Counted from the stretch's first letter, positions 1 to 9,477 are shown. The stretch is 60,708 bases of DNA from Balneolaceae bacterium (GCA_034521495.1 JAXHMK010000006.1:1-60708), one strand, 5' to 3'. Notes: generated from the letters alone by a model not told the origin. Program-made: numbers and translations.

Positions 1-90
1 ATGGTTTGTCATTACTGCGGTTCAAGACACACCGTTAGTGAAGAAGAGATCTATTCAATTGTAGAATCTGCAAAAGCAAAGCTGAATTAG
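1..90 (+). CDS. hslO: Hsp33 redox chaperone, C-terminal end (partial)
   Basis: The last 29 codons of an open frame that runs in from the left edge. The CHYC at residues 3-6 of the visible part, followed by the acidic stretch SEEEIYSIVE, matches the second zinc-binding CxxC motif and final helix of Hsp33, the redox-switched holdase that protects unfolding proteins under oxidative stress. The partner CxC motif would lie outside the window. The ATG at base 1 is almost certainly an internal methionine. The frame stops one base before the next gene starts, so the two are probably co-transcribed. Identification rests on a short tail only. Confidence 0.7.
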   Translation: MVCHYCGSRHTVSEEEIYSIVESAKAKLN

Positions 91-91
91 T

Positions 92-1353
92 ATGGAATCT
101 ACCCGTAAAACTGTGGTAATTATAGGCGGCGGTTTTGGTGGAATTGCGGCGGCAAAATCGCTCAGGAAGAGTACATACAATGTGATTTTGATTGATAAAA
201 AGAATCACCATCTTTTCCAACCTCTCCTTTACCAGGTTGCAACAGCAGCTCTCTCACCGGGTGATATTGCCATGCCAATTCGCGGTATTTTTGGGAATTA
301 CAACAATATCCGAACGGTGATGGACAAAGTTGTAGATATTGATAAAAACTCTAAAATCGTCCAGCTCGAATACGGAGATTCCCAAAAGTTTGACCACCTT
401 ATTTTAGCACCCGGAGCCCAATACAACTACTTTGGCAATGATGACTGGGCAGAACATGCTCCCGGCTTGAAAACACTGGGCAACGCCCTCGAAATTAGAG
501 AGAGAATTTTGGTATCGCTCGAAAAAGCAGATCAAATATCAGACAAAGAGAAGCGCAAGCCCTATTTGAGAATGTGTGTAATTGGCGCGGGACCAACCGA
601 GATTGAGCAGCCGGGCCATCGCCGAGATCGCAAAACGAAATATGATGAGAGATTTTAAGTCGCTTTCAATCGATGAAACCGAGGTGTACCTTGTTGAAGC
701 GGCCGTTGGCGTATTGAATGGGTATCCTGAAGAACTTTCTGAAAAAGCCCAGCAAGATCTGGAAAAAATGGGAGTAAGTGTATTGCTGAATAGTCCCGTT
801 ACACAACATTCGGGAAGATGGAATCGAGATTGAAGAGCGATTTATTGAAACTGCAAACATGATTTGGGCTGCCGGTGTCATAGCATCTCCACTTATAAAA
901 GTTCTCGATTGCGAAACAGATAAAATGGGCCGGGCAATGGTCAACAGAAACCTCACAATTCCCGGTTCAGACAGTATTTTTGTGATTGGTGATGCCGCTC
1001 ACTTTAAGGATGAGGATGGTAATCCGCTGCCCGGACTTGCACCCGTGGCTCTTCAGATGGGGCGATATGTGGGGATCTCATCAAAAGCGATAAACCTGTA
1101 AATAATGCGAAACCATTTCATTATGTGGATAAGGGAACCATGGCCACCATCGGGCGGGCTGAAGCCGTGGCTGAAGTTCGCGGATTTACATTCAGCGGAT
1201 TCATTGCATGGCTACTTTGGTGTTTCATCCACATCTTTCCTGATTGGTTTCAGAAATCGGTTTCGCGTATTTGCCGAATGGAGTTGGTACTACATTACAT
1301 TTAAACGAGGGGTAAGGTTGATTACTGGGAGGGTTGAGGATAAATCGCCATAA
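92..1353 (+). pseudogene. ndh: Type II NADH dehydrogenase (NDH-2), frameshifted
   Basis: Read across frames, this encodes a full-length (about 420-residue) FAD/NAD-binding oxidoreductase of the NDH-2 family, which passes electrons from NADH to quinone without pumping protons. Visible parts are the FAD-binding GGGFGG at residues 12-17, HHLFQPLLYQVATAALSPGD, a second dinucleotide fold starting VIGAGPT, FVIGDAAHFKD near the C-terminus, and a C-terminal amphipathic segment ending in FKRGVRLITGR. The frame breaks at about 590-620, 805-820, 1071-1078 (one G short in a G run) and 1235-1242 (two bases short in a T run). All four look like small indels, some in homopolymers, with the flanking protein well conserved. 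This suggests sequencing error at a contig end rather than an old pseudogene, though a real lesion cannot be excluded. Confidence 0.85.
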
Positions 1354-1403
1354 ACAATAAACTTGCATGGTTATGAAAATCGGCTCGAGGCGAGCCGTGG
1401 TAC

Positions 1404-1844
1404 TTACACAGCAAACGACGACCCACAGCCACAAGATTCGCTGGCATTCGGATTATCAAACGTAAAACCACGAGCATCCAACCCATCGGGATAGTCAATC
1501 TCAATTCCCTCGAGATACATCATATGTTTTGGATTGATGATGATTTCCATTCCCTGGCTTTCAACCACTTTATCTTCATCCGTTTTGATATCAAATCCAA
1601 GCTTATAGCTCAGGCCGGAGCATCCGCCACCTTCCACTGCTACTCGCAGATATAGATTCTCCTCCAGGCTCTCATTTTTTTTGATCTCACGAACCTGTCT
1701 GGCAGCTCGTTCAGTCAGCATTACCGGTTTTTGGTTGGTTGTTTTTACTGCTTGTTCCGGTTCGGCGGCCGTACTTTCGTCTTCATCAACTTCATCTATT
1801 AAAGACGAAATTACATCATCTAAATTTTCTTCTTCAAGAGCCAT
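1404..1844 (-). CDS. A-type iron-sulfur carrier (HesB/IscA/ErpA family) with acidic N-terminal extension
   Basis: A 146-residue protein whose C-terminal 105 residues form an A-type Fe-S carrier domain. The three ligand cysteines are present: C75 in GGGCSGLSY, and C138 and C140 in ESCGCGSSF. Such proteins receive Fe-S clusters and pass them to apo-enzymes; lipoyl synthase, encoded at 4412-5290, is a typical client. The first 40 residues are an unusual, very acidic extension (many D and E) absent from typical members of about 107 residues, and probably disordered. The gene starts 3 bases after the AlbA_2 gene ends, so the two are co-transcribed. Its specific assignment as IscA, ErpA or SufA is not possible from sequence alone. 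Confidence 0.9.
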   Translation of the reverse strand: MALEEENLDDVISSLIDEVDEDESTAAEPEQAVKTTNQKPVMLTERAARQVREIKKNESLEENLYLRVAVEGGGCSGLSYKLGFDIKTDEDKVVESQGMEIIINPKHMMYLEGIEIDYPDGLDARGFTFDNPNASESCGCGSSFAV

Positions 1845-1847
1845 AGG

Positions 1848-2525
1848 TTACTTCGTTGTGTGTGAAAATGTATAATAATCAGTTTCTGATCGATTAAAAA
1901 GTTTTAGTACCCCGGCACTCACTAAGTTAACGAGAATTTTTGAGGCACGATAGGTCGTAACATTTATCAGTTGGGAGTATTTTAAAACGGTGATCTCCCC
2001 ATATTCATTCAGATATCGAAAGAGCATCTGCTCGCGCTCACCATATTCAAACGTAACACCTTCATCCGAATATTTCATTTTCAGAATTTCAGCTTGCTCA
2101 TCGCTTGCCAGAACACTTTTATCGTCCCGCCGAACAAATACAAGTCTCTTCTTCTTGCTTTTGTTGTAAACGGGTTTTTTTTCTGCTTCAGGTACTCTAA
2201 CCACCATCACATCCTGGTTTCCGCAATGAATCAATTCAATTTCTATCTTTACAGCCGGTACACAGCGTTCATAAGCAGCTTTATGAAGCACATACTCCTC
2301 TTCAAAATATGCTCTCACACCTGTTATATTTTTGTGATCATCAACCCCAATAAGAATAGTTCCGCCATTTGAATTTGCAAATGCGCCAATTTCACGTGCA
2401 ATTTTATTTTCTGAAGGAGTCGTCTTTTTAAACTCAAGATACATTCCTTCACCCGTTTGAATCAGATTACGAAGATCTGATGGGGTCATGCTGGAAATGG
2501 TGATTTCTCCGTTTGGCAGCATCAT
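1848..2525 (-). CDS. AlbA_2 (Schlafen-like) domain protein with C-terminal winged helix
   Basis: A 225-residue protein. Residues about 15-120 carry the AlbA_2/Schlafen signature: YLEFKKT near residue 29 and FANSNGGTILIGVDD at residues 49-63. Residues about 165-215 (YLNEYGEITVLKYSQLINVTTYRASKILVNLVSAG) look like a winged helix-turn-helix. Proteins of this type are usually annotated as ATP-binding or transcriptional regulators, but true ATP binding and the cellular role are unclear. It is the first gene of a two-gene unit with the Fe-S carrier (3-bp gap), which hints at regulation of, or by, Fe-S status; that is inference only. Two adjacent ATGs make the start uncertain by one codon. Confidence 0.85.
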   Translation of the reverse strand: MMLPNGEITISSMTPSDLRNLIQTGEGMYLEFKKTTPSENKIAREIGAFANSNGGTILIGVDDHKNITGVRAYFEEEYVLHKAAYERCVPAVKIEIELIHCGNQDVMVVRVPEAEKKPVYNKSKKKRLVFVRRDDKSVLASDEQAEILKMKYSDEGVTFEYGEREQMLFRYLNEYGEITVLKYSQLINVTTYRASKILVNLVSAGVLKLFNRSETDYYTFSHTTK

Positions 2526-2566
2526 AGTATTAAAATTTTATTGAAAATCGGGGTTCGATTTGAATT

Positions 2567-2596
2567 CCTTATGAAGAGTAAGCAAGAGTCATAAGG
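2567..2596 (-). terminator. Possible weak stem-loop between gpsA and the AlbA_2 gene
   Basis: CCTTATGA and TCATAAGG form an 8-bp stem around a 14-base loop just past the stop of gpsA. No T-run follows on the minus strand, so termination is uncertain. Confidence 0.3.
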
Positions 2597-2624
2597 GGAT
2601 TAACCTGGCCATCAGAATGTAGGC

Positions 2625-3635
2625 TCAGATCATAATTTCATCTTTGGCATTCCGGGTCATTAGTTCGTTCACAGCGTCTTTGGGGTCCATATTTTCAAAT
2701 AATACTTTGAAAACAGCATTTGTAATTGGCATTTCAACATTATTCCGTCGGGACCATTGAGTCACGGATTTTGCTGTTTTCACACCTTCCGCTATCATAT
2801 TCATCCCCGATGTGATTTCAACTAACGACTTTCCCTGCCCAATGTTATATCCCACATAACGATTTCGGCTATGCTCGCTTGTGCAGGTTACAATCAGATC
2901 ACCCATTCCTGTCAGGCCAGAAAATGTATCCTGCGAAGCACCGAGAGCACATCCCATTCGTTTCATTTCGTGGAGTCCCCGGGTCATAAGTGCAGCTTTG
3001 GCGTTATCTCCAAGTTCGGCTCCATCGATAATTCCCGCTGCAATGGCCATAATATTTTTCAATGCTCCGCCAATCTCAGCGCCTAAAATATCGTGATTCA
3101 GATACACCCTGAACATGGGGGTCATAAAGGTTTCCTGGATAATGCGGGCTGCCCTCTGTGAATAAGCAGATGCAGTGATTGCCGTTGGCTTGAACTTACT
3201 GACCTCCTCGGCATGACTGGGACCGGTTAGGATTCCTATTTGATCCTCCAAAACAACTCCATCTAACACATCAACCAAAATCTGTGAGGGGGTCATTAAA
3301 CTATCTTGTTCAATTCCCTTTGCAACAGATACGACAATTTCATCACCGGTAAAAAAATCCCTGGCTTTTCCCGCAACTTCGCGAAGTGCATGGGATGGAG
3401 TTGCAAACACAACCATTTCAGAATCTTGAATAGTTTCTTGAATGGTATAACTGGCACTTACCGCTTTTGGAAGTTCCACATCAGAGATATACTCCGGATT
3501 CAATCCATTTTGGTTAATACCTTCAACCACCTCTTTCTCTCGTGCCCAAATAGTAATGGAATAACCGCTGTGTCCTAAAACAACGGCAATGGCAGTTCCA
3601 AAACTTCCCGCTCCTATAATGCTGATTTTCTTCAC
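2625..3635 (-). CDS. gpsA: NAD(P)H-dependent glycerol-3-phosphate dehydrogenase
   Basis: A 336-residue protein that reduces dihydroxyacetone phosphate to sn-glycerol 3-phosphate, the backbone for phospholipids. It has the N-terminal dinucleotide fold GAGSFG (residues 8-13), the segment GPSHAEEV (138-145), and the catalytic-lysine region GGALKNIMAIAAG with K193. Length is normal for the family. The start is GTG, overlapping the TGA stop of plsY by four bases (GTGA). This translational coupling fits function, since PlsY consumes the glycerol 3-phosphate that GpsA makes. Confidence 0.97.
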   Translation of the reverse strand: MKKISIIGAGSFGTAIAVVLGHSGYSITIWAREKEVVEGINQNGLNPEYISDVELPKAVSASYTIQETIQDSEMVVFATPSHALREVAGKARDFFTGDEIVVSVAKGIEQDSLMTPSQILVDVLDGVVLEDQIGILTGPSHAEEVSKFKPTAITASAYSQRAARIIQETFMTPMFRVYLNHDILGAEIGGALKNIMAIAAGIIDGAELGDNAKAALMTRGLHEMKRMGCALGASQDTFSGLTGMGDLIVTCTSEHSRNRYVGYNIGQGKSLVEITSGMNMIAEGVKTAKSVTQWSRRNNVEMPITNAVFKVLFENMDPKDAVNELMTRNAKDEIMI

Positions 3636-4330
3636 GCTGCAGTTTGTTGTTCTTTATTGAGTCTGCCTTTTGCCGGCTTGAATGAATTGACCCTGTTTTC
3701 GGTACCGTTTAGCAACCGTTTAATATTTCCTTTGTGTTTAACGATAATTGCAATAGCAAGCGCACTGCTAAACAAGAGTATACTTCCGTCAATATCCCAA
3801 CCAATTCCATATCTCAGAATAAGTTGCGTGATTGGGTATGTAAGAGCACCGAAAATTGACCCAACTGAAACATAACGGGTTGAAAACATCAGGATCAAAA
3901 ATACTGCTAATGAAATACTTATGGAGATAGGCTCTATTCCGTATAGCATCCCGCAAGCTGTAGCTGCGCCTTTTCCGCCCGAAAAATTAGCATAAACCGG
4001 AAACATATGCCCAACAACGGCTGCCACACCACAAATAATTAAAAGCATCGGTTCCAGCTCCCATCCCGGATATAAAGCAATGGGTCCATCACCTATTCTC
4101 CAGGCGAGCTTGCTTACCAAAGTGGTACACAGCAATCCTTTTCCAAAATCAAAGAGTAAAACAGAAGTACCTGCTTTCCAACCTAAAATTCTGAATGTAT
4201 TTGTTGCACCGGCATTTCCGCTGCCGTGGTCACGAATATCTACTTTGAAGAATAGTTTTCCAGTCCAGAGTGAGCTGGGAATAGCTCCAATCAAGTAACT
4301 GACTGTTATTACAACTACGAGTGACAGCAT
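3632..4330 (-). CDS. plsY: Glycerol-3-phosphate acyltransferase (acyl-phosphate dependent)
   Basis: A 232-residue integral membrane acyltransferase that transfers an acyl chain from acyl-phosphate to glycerol 3-phosphate to make lysophosphatidic acid. The diagnostic motif GSGNAGATNTFR sits at residues 36-47, and FSGGKGAATACG follows further on. About five membrane segments are visible. A basic cytoplasmic tail of roughly 25 residues ends the protein. It is the upstream partner of gpsA with a 4-bp overlap. No plsX is present in the window to supply acyl-phosphate. Confidence 0.96.
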   Translation of the reverse strand: MLSLVVVITVSYLIGAIPSSLWTGKLFFKVDIRDHGSGNAGATNTFRILGWKAGTSVLLFDFGKGLLCTTLVSKLAWRIGDGPIALYPGWELEPMLLIICGVAAVVGHMFPVYANFSGGKGAATACGMLYGIEPISISISLAVFLILMFSTRYVSVGSIFGALTYPITQLILRYGIGWDIDGSILLFSSALAIAIIVKHKGNIKRLLNGTENRVNSFKPAKGRLNKEQQTAA

Positions 4331-4411
4331 TGGCAGCGTTTCCGTTTAATATTTACTGTTATAAAATATAAGTGAACGAATCTGCAGAACCGAACTGATC
4401 AGATAAAAATA

Positions 4412-5290
4412 TCAGACATGCCGTTCGGCGTGATAAGAAGAGCGAACAAGGGGACCGCTTTCCACATGCTCGAGCCCTAACGTCTCTCCAATTTCTTTAT
4501 ACTCTGCAAATTGGTCGGGGTGTACCCATTCTACCACGGGATGATGCATCTTGGTTGGCTGCATATACTGCCCGATAGTCAATACATCAGCATCATGATC
4601 AACACAATCCTGCATCAACTGAATAACCTCTTCACGGGTTTCTCCGAGCCCAACCATAATTCCGGTTTTTGTGCGAAGGCCCTGATCTTTACACCGTTTC
4701 AGAAGTTCGAGAGATCGTTCATATTTCGCCTGTGGGCGAACATTTCTGTAGAGTCTTGGAACAGTTTCCAAGTTGTGGCTCAACACATCGGGCGGGGTGT
4801 CAATTACAATTTGCAGGGCATCCCAAACGCCACGAAAATCGGGAATAAGCGATTCGATCGTTACACCTTCAATCATTTCACGCAAAACCTTATGGGTTTC
4901 TGCAAAAATCGGTGCACCACCATCTTTTCGTTCATCCCGGTTTACAGATGTAAGAACAACATGCTTTAATTGCATTTTTTTTGCAGCATCAGCCACTCGC
5001 TGCGGCTCATCCCAATCTAAATCTTCCGGCGGACGACCTGTTTTTACCGCACAAAATGAACAGGAACGTGTACAAACATCTCCCAAAATCATAAAAGTGG
5101 CCGTTCCTGCTCCCCAACATTCTCCCATATTTGGACATCGCGCTTCGGAGCAAACTGTGTTCAAATCATGGTCGCTAATGGTTTGCGAAACCTCTTTGAA
5201 TTTCTTGCCGGAGGGTAGCTTTACTCTTAACCAATCAGGCCGGCGCTGGCCGGGTCCTTTTTTGTCAATTACATCAAGTTCTTTAATCAT
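4412..5290 (-). CDS. lipA: Lipoyl synthase (radical SAM)
   Basis: A 292-residue radical-SAM enzyme that inserts two sulfur atoms into protein-bound octanoyl groups to make lipoyl cofactor. The auxiliary, sacrificial 4Fe-4S cluster cysteines are C47, C52 and C58 ([12 protein letters not shown]); the radical-SAM cluster cysteines are C73, C77 and C80 (CTRSCSFC). The C-terminal RSSY at 283-286 supplies the conserved serine ligand. It lies 35 bp downstream of lipB on the same strand, so both steps of de novo lipoylation are encoded together. Likely clients are 2-oxoacid dehydrogenases, whose E3 subunit is encoded at 8056-9477. Confidence 0.98.
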   Translation of the reverse strand: MIKELDVIDKKGPGQRRPDWLRVKLPSGKKFKEVSQTISDHDLNTVCSEARCPNMGECWGAGTATFMILGDVCTRSCSFCAVKTGRPPEDLDWDEPQRVADAAKKMQLKHVVLTSVNRDERKDGGAPIFAETHKVLREMIEGVTIESLIPDFRGVWDALQIVIDTPPDVLSHNLETVPRLYRNVRPQAKYERSLELLKRCKDQGLRTKTGIMVGLGETREEVIQLMQDCVDHDADVLTIGQYMQPTKMHHPVVEWVHPDQFAEYKEIGETLGLEHVESGPLVRSSYHAERHV

Positions 5291-5325
5291 AAATTTACCT
5301 ACGCCAAATGGCTTTAAATTTCAAT

Positions 5326-6045
5326 CTAAAGGTACGAAAATTGCAAATACGGTTCAGGTACAGAATCCTGTTTGTTGATCTCAACATCAAATACTTCGGC
5401 AAAGTGTTTCAGGATTTTCTTTTTAACATCTTCTTCACTCACATACCGACCTGTGCATTCAGATAAACTGGTAACCTCTTTATCATCTATTCCGCAGGGT
5501 ACAATGTTTTTAAAATAGCTTAAATCGGTATTCACATTCAGTGCAAAACCGTGCATGGTTACCCACCTTGAACAACGAATGCCCATTGCGCATATTTTTT
5601 CATCGCCTGCCCAAACTCCTGTAAGACCTTCTATACGACCGGCTTTTACACCAAAATCAGCGCAGGTACGAATGATCACTTCTTCAAGATATCTCAGGTA
5701 TTTGTGTATGTCTGTGAAATGTTGATCGAGATCGAGGATAGGATAGCCAACAATTTGCCCCGGTCCGTGATATGTAATATCCCCACCACGGTCTATTTCT
5801 ATATATTCCGCATCAATTTTGGAGAGTTCTGAAAGAGTTTTGAGCAGATGGGCGGAATCACCACTTTTACCAAGTGTATAAACATGGGGGTGTTCAACAA
5901 AAAAAAGAATATCATTCAGTTCTTCAGAACCTGAAAGTTCTCCTCTTTTTTTCTTAATCAACAGTTTTTGAGCTCGTTTCTGCAGATCCCATACGGGTCG
6001 GTATTCTGCTTTGCCAAGATCATATACATCCAAAAGTCTCTTCAT
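5326..6045 (-). CDS. lipB: Octanoyl-ACP:protein N-octanoyltransferase
   Basis: A 239-residue transferase that moves octanoate from acyl carrier protein onto lipoyl domains, the first step of endogenous lipoylation. It shows RGGDITYHGPGQ at residues 86-97, the catalytic lysine K150 (DEKICAMGIR) and the catalytic cysteine C184 (NIVPCGI). The start ATG lies just upstream of MKRLLDVYDLG, the usual N-terminus. lipA follows 35 bp downstream, and the strong terminator upstream separates it from tonB. Confidence 0.97.
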   Translation of the reverse strand: MKRLLDVYDLGKAEYRPVWDLQKRAQKLLIKKKRGELSGSEELNDILFFVEHPHVYTLGKSGDSAHLLKTLSELSKIDAEYIEIDRGGDITYHGPGQIVGYPILDLDQHFTDIHKYLRYLEEVIIRTCADFGVKAGRIEGLTGVWAGDEKICAMGIRCSRWVTMHGFALNVNTDLSYFKNIVPCGIDDKEVTSLSECTGRYVSEEDVKKKILKHFAEVFDVEINKQDSVPEPYLQFSYL

Positions 6046-6061
6046 GCAGGAAAGATAACTA

Positions 6062-6099
6062 AAAAATGTGAAGTGGGTTCATTCCTAAACCCACCTCAC
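6062..6099 (-). terminator. Rho-independent terminator downstream of tonB
   Basis: On the minus strand, GTGAGGTGGGTT pairs with AACCCACTTCAC (one mismatch) around a short loop and is followed at once by ATTTTTT, the classic T-run. It lies 50 bp past the tonB stop and before lipB. Confidence 0.75.
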
Positions 6100-6148
6100 G
6101 ATTATCTCCTTCAACTACATTAAAGATGACTTATTTATCTCTTGGCTA

Positions 6149-6847
6149 TCAGCTTTGAAGTCTAAAAATAATAGGTAAATTAAATTGAACCCGAACCGGC
6201 CGGCCGCGCTGCAAACCTGGTTTGAATTTCGCTGTCTTCACAACACGAAGTGCTTCTTCATCACAACCTCCGCCAATTCCACGTATTATTCTTGGATTCT
6301 CTACTTCTCCTTTTTCATTAACGATGAATTGGACATATACACGCCCTTCAATGTTTGCCCGAATGGCCATTTCCGGGTATTTAATTTTTTCCTGCAGACT
6401 CTGAATTCCCCCAATCAATTCAGGCATCTGCTCAACCAGTACAAAGAACTCCTCTTCTTCGTCCTCCTTATCTCCTTCATCAGCTTGTTTAGGCGGAGCG
6501 GGAGGCAGTTCAAGTTGTTGGTTAAAATCCAGTTCCGCGTTGATATCAATGTTCACATCTTCAACGATTTCATCATTAGGTACAGCTACCGGAACCGGTG
6601 GCCGGGGAGGTGGCGGAACTTTTATCTCTTGTTTTGTTTGAACAATCTCTTCCATTTCAACTGCCTCTTGCTCCTGAAGGTTCGGCATCTCTGTTTCTCC
6701 GGTACTGAAATGAACCTTAGTAAGAACTGTAAGGATCAATAACGCTCCAATGAGGCCTATTTCGAGAAAAATTGTGTAATAGTTTCGCAGGTTTTTTTTA
6801 GGCTCAGTACGAATTTTGTGGTCGGGATTTAATCTTTTGTCATCCAT
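6149..6847 (-). CDS. tonB: Energy transducer TonB
   Basis: A 232-residue TonB-family protein that couples the proton-motive force from ExbB/ExbD to outer-membrane receptors. A short basic cytoplasmic N-terminus precedes one membrane helix at about 25-44. An acidic and proline-rich periplasmic linker follows (VPPPPRPPVPVAVP at about 77-90, LPPAPP at 114-119). The C-terminal TonB domain covers about 150-230, with IKYPEMAIRANIEGRVYVQF and a typical ending FNLPIIFRLQS. No exbB, exbD or TonB-dependent receptor is nearby, so it acts with components encoded elsewhere. A strong terminator follows it. Confidence 0.93.
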   Translation of the reverse strand: MDDKRLNPDHKIRTEPKKNLRNYYTIFLEIGLIGALLILTVLTKVHFSTGETEMPNLQEQEAVEMEEIVQTKQEIKVPPPPRPPVPVAVPNDEIVEDVNIDINAELDFNQQLELPPAPPKQADEGDKEDEEEEFFVLVEQMPELIGGIQSLQEKIKYPEMAIRANIEGRVYVQFIVNEKGEVENPRIIRGIGGGCDEEALRVVKTAKFKPGLQRGRPVRVQFNLPIIFRLQS

Positions 6848-6976
6848 AATGTGTCACCTCTCTGTAGTTTTTTATCATACACTGTAGTAGGAGTGTCTCT
6901 TTATTATTAATATACCCTAACATTGTTAAGATTATGTGTATATCATCATTATTTTTTCTCAAAGAACTACACCTAT

Positions 6977-8008
6977 ATGCTCTGTAAATATCGATTTAAG
7001 ACCATACTATCTCTTATACTCACCTCTTTACTATTGGTGCAATGTACCTCACAAAAACAGGTTCAAAAGGACCCAAATGACAGATCTGAAATATCACCAA
7101 AAAGCAAACAGGATAACTTCAGAATTGTAGGATATTACTCATTGGATACTGCACTGCAAGTAGACCCTTCCAATGTACCCTTTAACCAGGTTACTCATAT
7201 CAATCTGTGGTTTCTGAATCCCGATTCTCTCGGCAATTATAACGCAGATCTTTCTGGATTATCCAATTTTATTGATGAAGCAGATCGGCACAATGTGAAG
7301 ATCCTGTTTTCGATAGGAGGCGGCGGAAATTACCCGCATTACGAGCACCTTCTTACGGACAAGTACCGGTCAACTTTGATCGACAACCTGGTTGATGAAG
7401 TTTTGGAGTACAATATTGACGGTGTGGATGTAGATCTTGAAGGAAGTGCCATCGACGAAAATTACGAACCTTTTGTGATTGAACTTGGCAACGAGCTGCG
7501 TAGACACAATAAGATGATGACTTCGGCTATCGCTGTATATTACAAAGATCAGCTGACAGACAAAGCGCTTGCCCAGTATGATTTTATGAACATAATGGTA
7601 TACGACCGAACAGGACCGTGGAGGCCCGATCAGCCAGGCCCGCATTCAACCTATCAAAATGCAGTTGAGGATCTTGAATATTTTAATAAGGTGAGAAATA
7701 TTCCAAAGGAGAAGATTGTACTGGGTGTGCCATTCTATGGATATGCTTTCAGCACCTTGCCCGACTCCCCGCCAAGAAGTATGAATTATGATGAGATAAC
7801 AGCTCGTTATCCGGGTTCCGAATGGGTGGATGAACTGAGAATGCCAGGCGGCTACACTCTCTATTACAACGGTATTCCAACCATTATAAGAAAAACGGTT
7901 TTAGCAAAAAGAGAGGCTTCTGGTATTATGATCTGGCAGCTTTTGGGAGATACAGAGGATGAAAAGTCGCTTTTGAAGACGATTAATGAGGTGGCTTATT
8001 CTTATTAG
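6977..8008 (+). CDS. Glycoside hydrolase family 18 (chitinase-like) lipoprotein
   Basis: From the ATG at 6977 the protein has 343 residues. It begins with a lipoprotein signal peptide whose lipobox LVQC places the lipidated cysteine at C23. I prefer this start over an upstream TTG because it gives a compact signal peptide. The GH18 barrel shows FSIGGGG (111-117) and the catalytic DxxDxDxE motif as D148, D151, D153 and E155. The late tryptophan in GIMIWQLLGD is typical of the substrate cleft. It should hydrolyse beta-1,4-linked N-acetylglucosamine polymers at the cell surface or periplasm. No carbohydrate-binding module or chitin-uptake genes are adjacent. Confidence 0.92.
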   Translation: MLCKYRFKTILSLILTSLLLVQCTSQKQVQKDPNDRSEISPKSKQDNFRIVGYYSLDTALQVDPSNVPFNQVTHINLWFLNPDSLGNYNADLSGLSNFIDEADRHNVKILFSIGGGGNYPHYEHLLTDKYRSTLIDNLVDEVLEYNIDGVDVDLEGSAIDENYEPFVIELGNELRRHNKMMTSAIAVYYKDQLTDKALAQYDFMNIMVYDRTGPWRPDQPGPHSTYQNAVEDLEYFNKVRNIPKEKIVLGVPFYGYAFSTLPDSPPRSMNYDEITARYPGSEWVDELRMPGGYTLYYNGIPTIIRKTVLAKREASGIMIWQLLGDTEDEKSLLKTINEVAYSY

Positions 8009-8013
8009 TTAAA

Positions 8014-8046
8014 AGATCCGCGAAGTTTTCAAAACTTCGCGGATCT
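8014..8046. terminator. Perfect 33-nt palindrome between convergent genes
   Basis: Two perfect 16-bp arms (AGATCCGCGAAGTTTT and its complement) are separated by a single C. It lies between the convergent GH18 and lpdA genes, where it could terminate both. It shares the central GTTTTCAAAAC with the palindrome at 56142-56174, although the outer arms differ. Confidence 0.7.
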
Positions 8047-8055
8047 GACTCAACT

Positions 8056-9477
8056 CTATTTCTTCTTCGGCTTTGAGCCCAGATGAACACCTTCGCCGTA
8101 AGCTTCTGCTACAGCCTCCATCACCGCTTCACTCATTGTTGGATGCGGGTGAACAGCGCTGATAATCTCATGCCCGGTCGTTTCCAGATCGCGGGCTACA
8201 ACCGCTTCGGCAATCAGTTCGGTTACGTGTGAACCGATCATGTGGCAGCCAAGCCATTCGCCATATTTCTCATCAAAAACAACTTTTACAAATCCTTCTT
8301 CGTGGCCGAGTCCGGTTGCTTTCCCGCTGGCAGAGAATGGGAATTTCCCGACCTTCACATCATAGCCTTCATCTTTAGCCTGTGCTTCAGTGTATCCAAC
8401 TGATGCTACTTGTGGCTCGCAGTAGGTACAGCCCGGAATGTTGTTATAGTTCACTGGAATTGGATTTTCACCTGCTAACAATTCAGCCAAAACAATTCCT
8501 TCATGAGAGGCTTTATGAGCCAGCCAGGGAGCACCAATCACATCACCGATGGCATAAATTCCTTCCGCCGTGGTTTGATAGGTCTCTTTATCCACTTTAA
8601 TGGAACCTTTTTCCGTTTCTACCCCGGCTTCTTCAAGACCAATATTTTCGATGTTTCCGGTTACTCCAACTGCAGAGAGAACAACATCGGCTTCAACTTC
8701 TTTTTCACCATCTTCTGTTTTGATGGTCACTTTCACGCCTTTGCCTTTCTTCTCTACTTTTTCAACAGTGCTTTCGGTCAGCACTTCAATACCTTTTTTC
8801 TTGTAGATTTTTCCGAGTTCCTTACCAATATCTTCATCCTCAACAGGAACAACCGTTTTCTGAAGCTCAACCAAAGTTACATCTGTACCGATAGTGTTGT
8901 AGAAGTAAGCAAACTCAACACCAATCGCACCGGCCCCGATGATGACCATCTTCTCAGGCTGTTTCTCAAGCTGCATCGCTTTTTCTGAATCGATGATCAT
9001 CTCGCCATCAATCTCCAGATTTGGAAGTTCTCGCGGACGTGCTCCAGTTGCGATGATAAAGTGATCAGCTTTCACCGTTTCCTGTTCTTTACCATCATCA
9101 TTCTGAATAGATAGTTCATCACCTGATGTAAAGACACCGGTTCCTTCAAACACTTCAATTTTATTGGCCTTCATCAAAAACTGAACACCCTTACTCATTT
9201 TGTTGGCCACATTCCGGCTTCGTTTGATCACCCCCTCAAAATTCACAGAGAAATCTTTCACATCTACACCGTAGTCCGATGCATGGGTGATTGATTCAAA
9301 TACTTCTGCTGAACGGAGAAGAGCTTTGGTTGGAATACAACCAATATTGAGGCATACACCCCCTAAATGCCTTTTTTCTACAACTGCTGTCTTAAATCCT
9401 AACTGCGCTGCCCTGATGGCTGCAACATAGCCCCCGGGGCCGGTTCCAATAACACAAACATCAAATTCTTTTGCCAT
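8056..9477 (-). CDS. lpdA: Dihydrolipoyl dehydrogenase (E3)
   Basis: A 473-residue flavoprotein disulfide reductase that reoxidises dihydrolipoamide in pyruvate, 2-oxoglutarate or branched-chain dehydrogenase complexes and in the glycine cleavage system, using FAD and NAD+. It shows the FAD site GTGPGG at residues 11-16, the redox pair C42 and C47 (GGVCLNIGCIPTK), the NAD site IIGAGAIGVEFA, and the active-site HPHPTMSE with H445 and E450. No E1 or E2 genes are adjacent. It is functionally linked to lipA and lipB upstream in the window, which make the lipoyl groups it oxidises. Confidence 0.97.
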   Translation of the reverse strand: MAKEFDVCVIGTGPGGYVAAIRAAQLGFKTAVVEKRHLGGVCLNIGCIPTKALLRSAEVFESITHASDYGVDVKDFSVNFEGVIKRSRNVANKMSKGVQFLMKANKIEVFEGTGVFTSGDELSIQNDDGKEQETVKADHFIIATGARPRELPNLEIDGEMIIDSEKAMQLEKQPEKMVIIGAGAIGVEFAYFYNTIGTDVTLVELQKTVVPVEDEDIGKELGKIYKKKGIEVLTESTVEKVEKKGKGVKVTIKTEDGEKEVEADVVLSAVGVTGNIENIGLEEAGVETEKGSIKVDKETYQTTAEGIYAIGDVIGAPWLAHKASHEGIVLAELLAGENPIPVNYNNIPGCTYCEPQVASVGYTEAQAKDEGYDVKVGKFPFSASGKATGLGHEEGFVKVVFDEKYGEWLGCHMIGSHVTELIAEAVVARDLETTGHEIISAVHPHPTMSEAVMEAVAEAYGEGVHLGSKPKKK

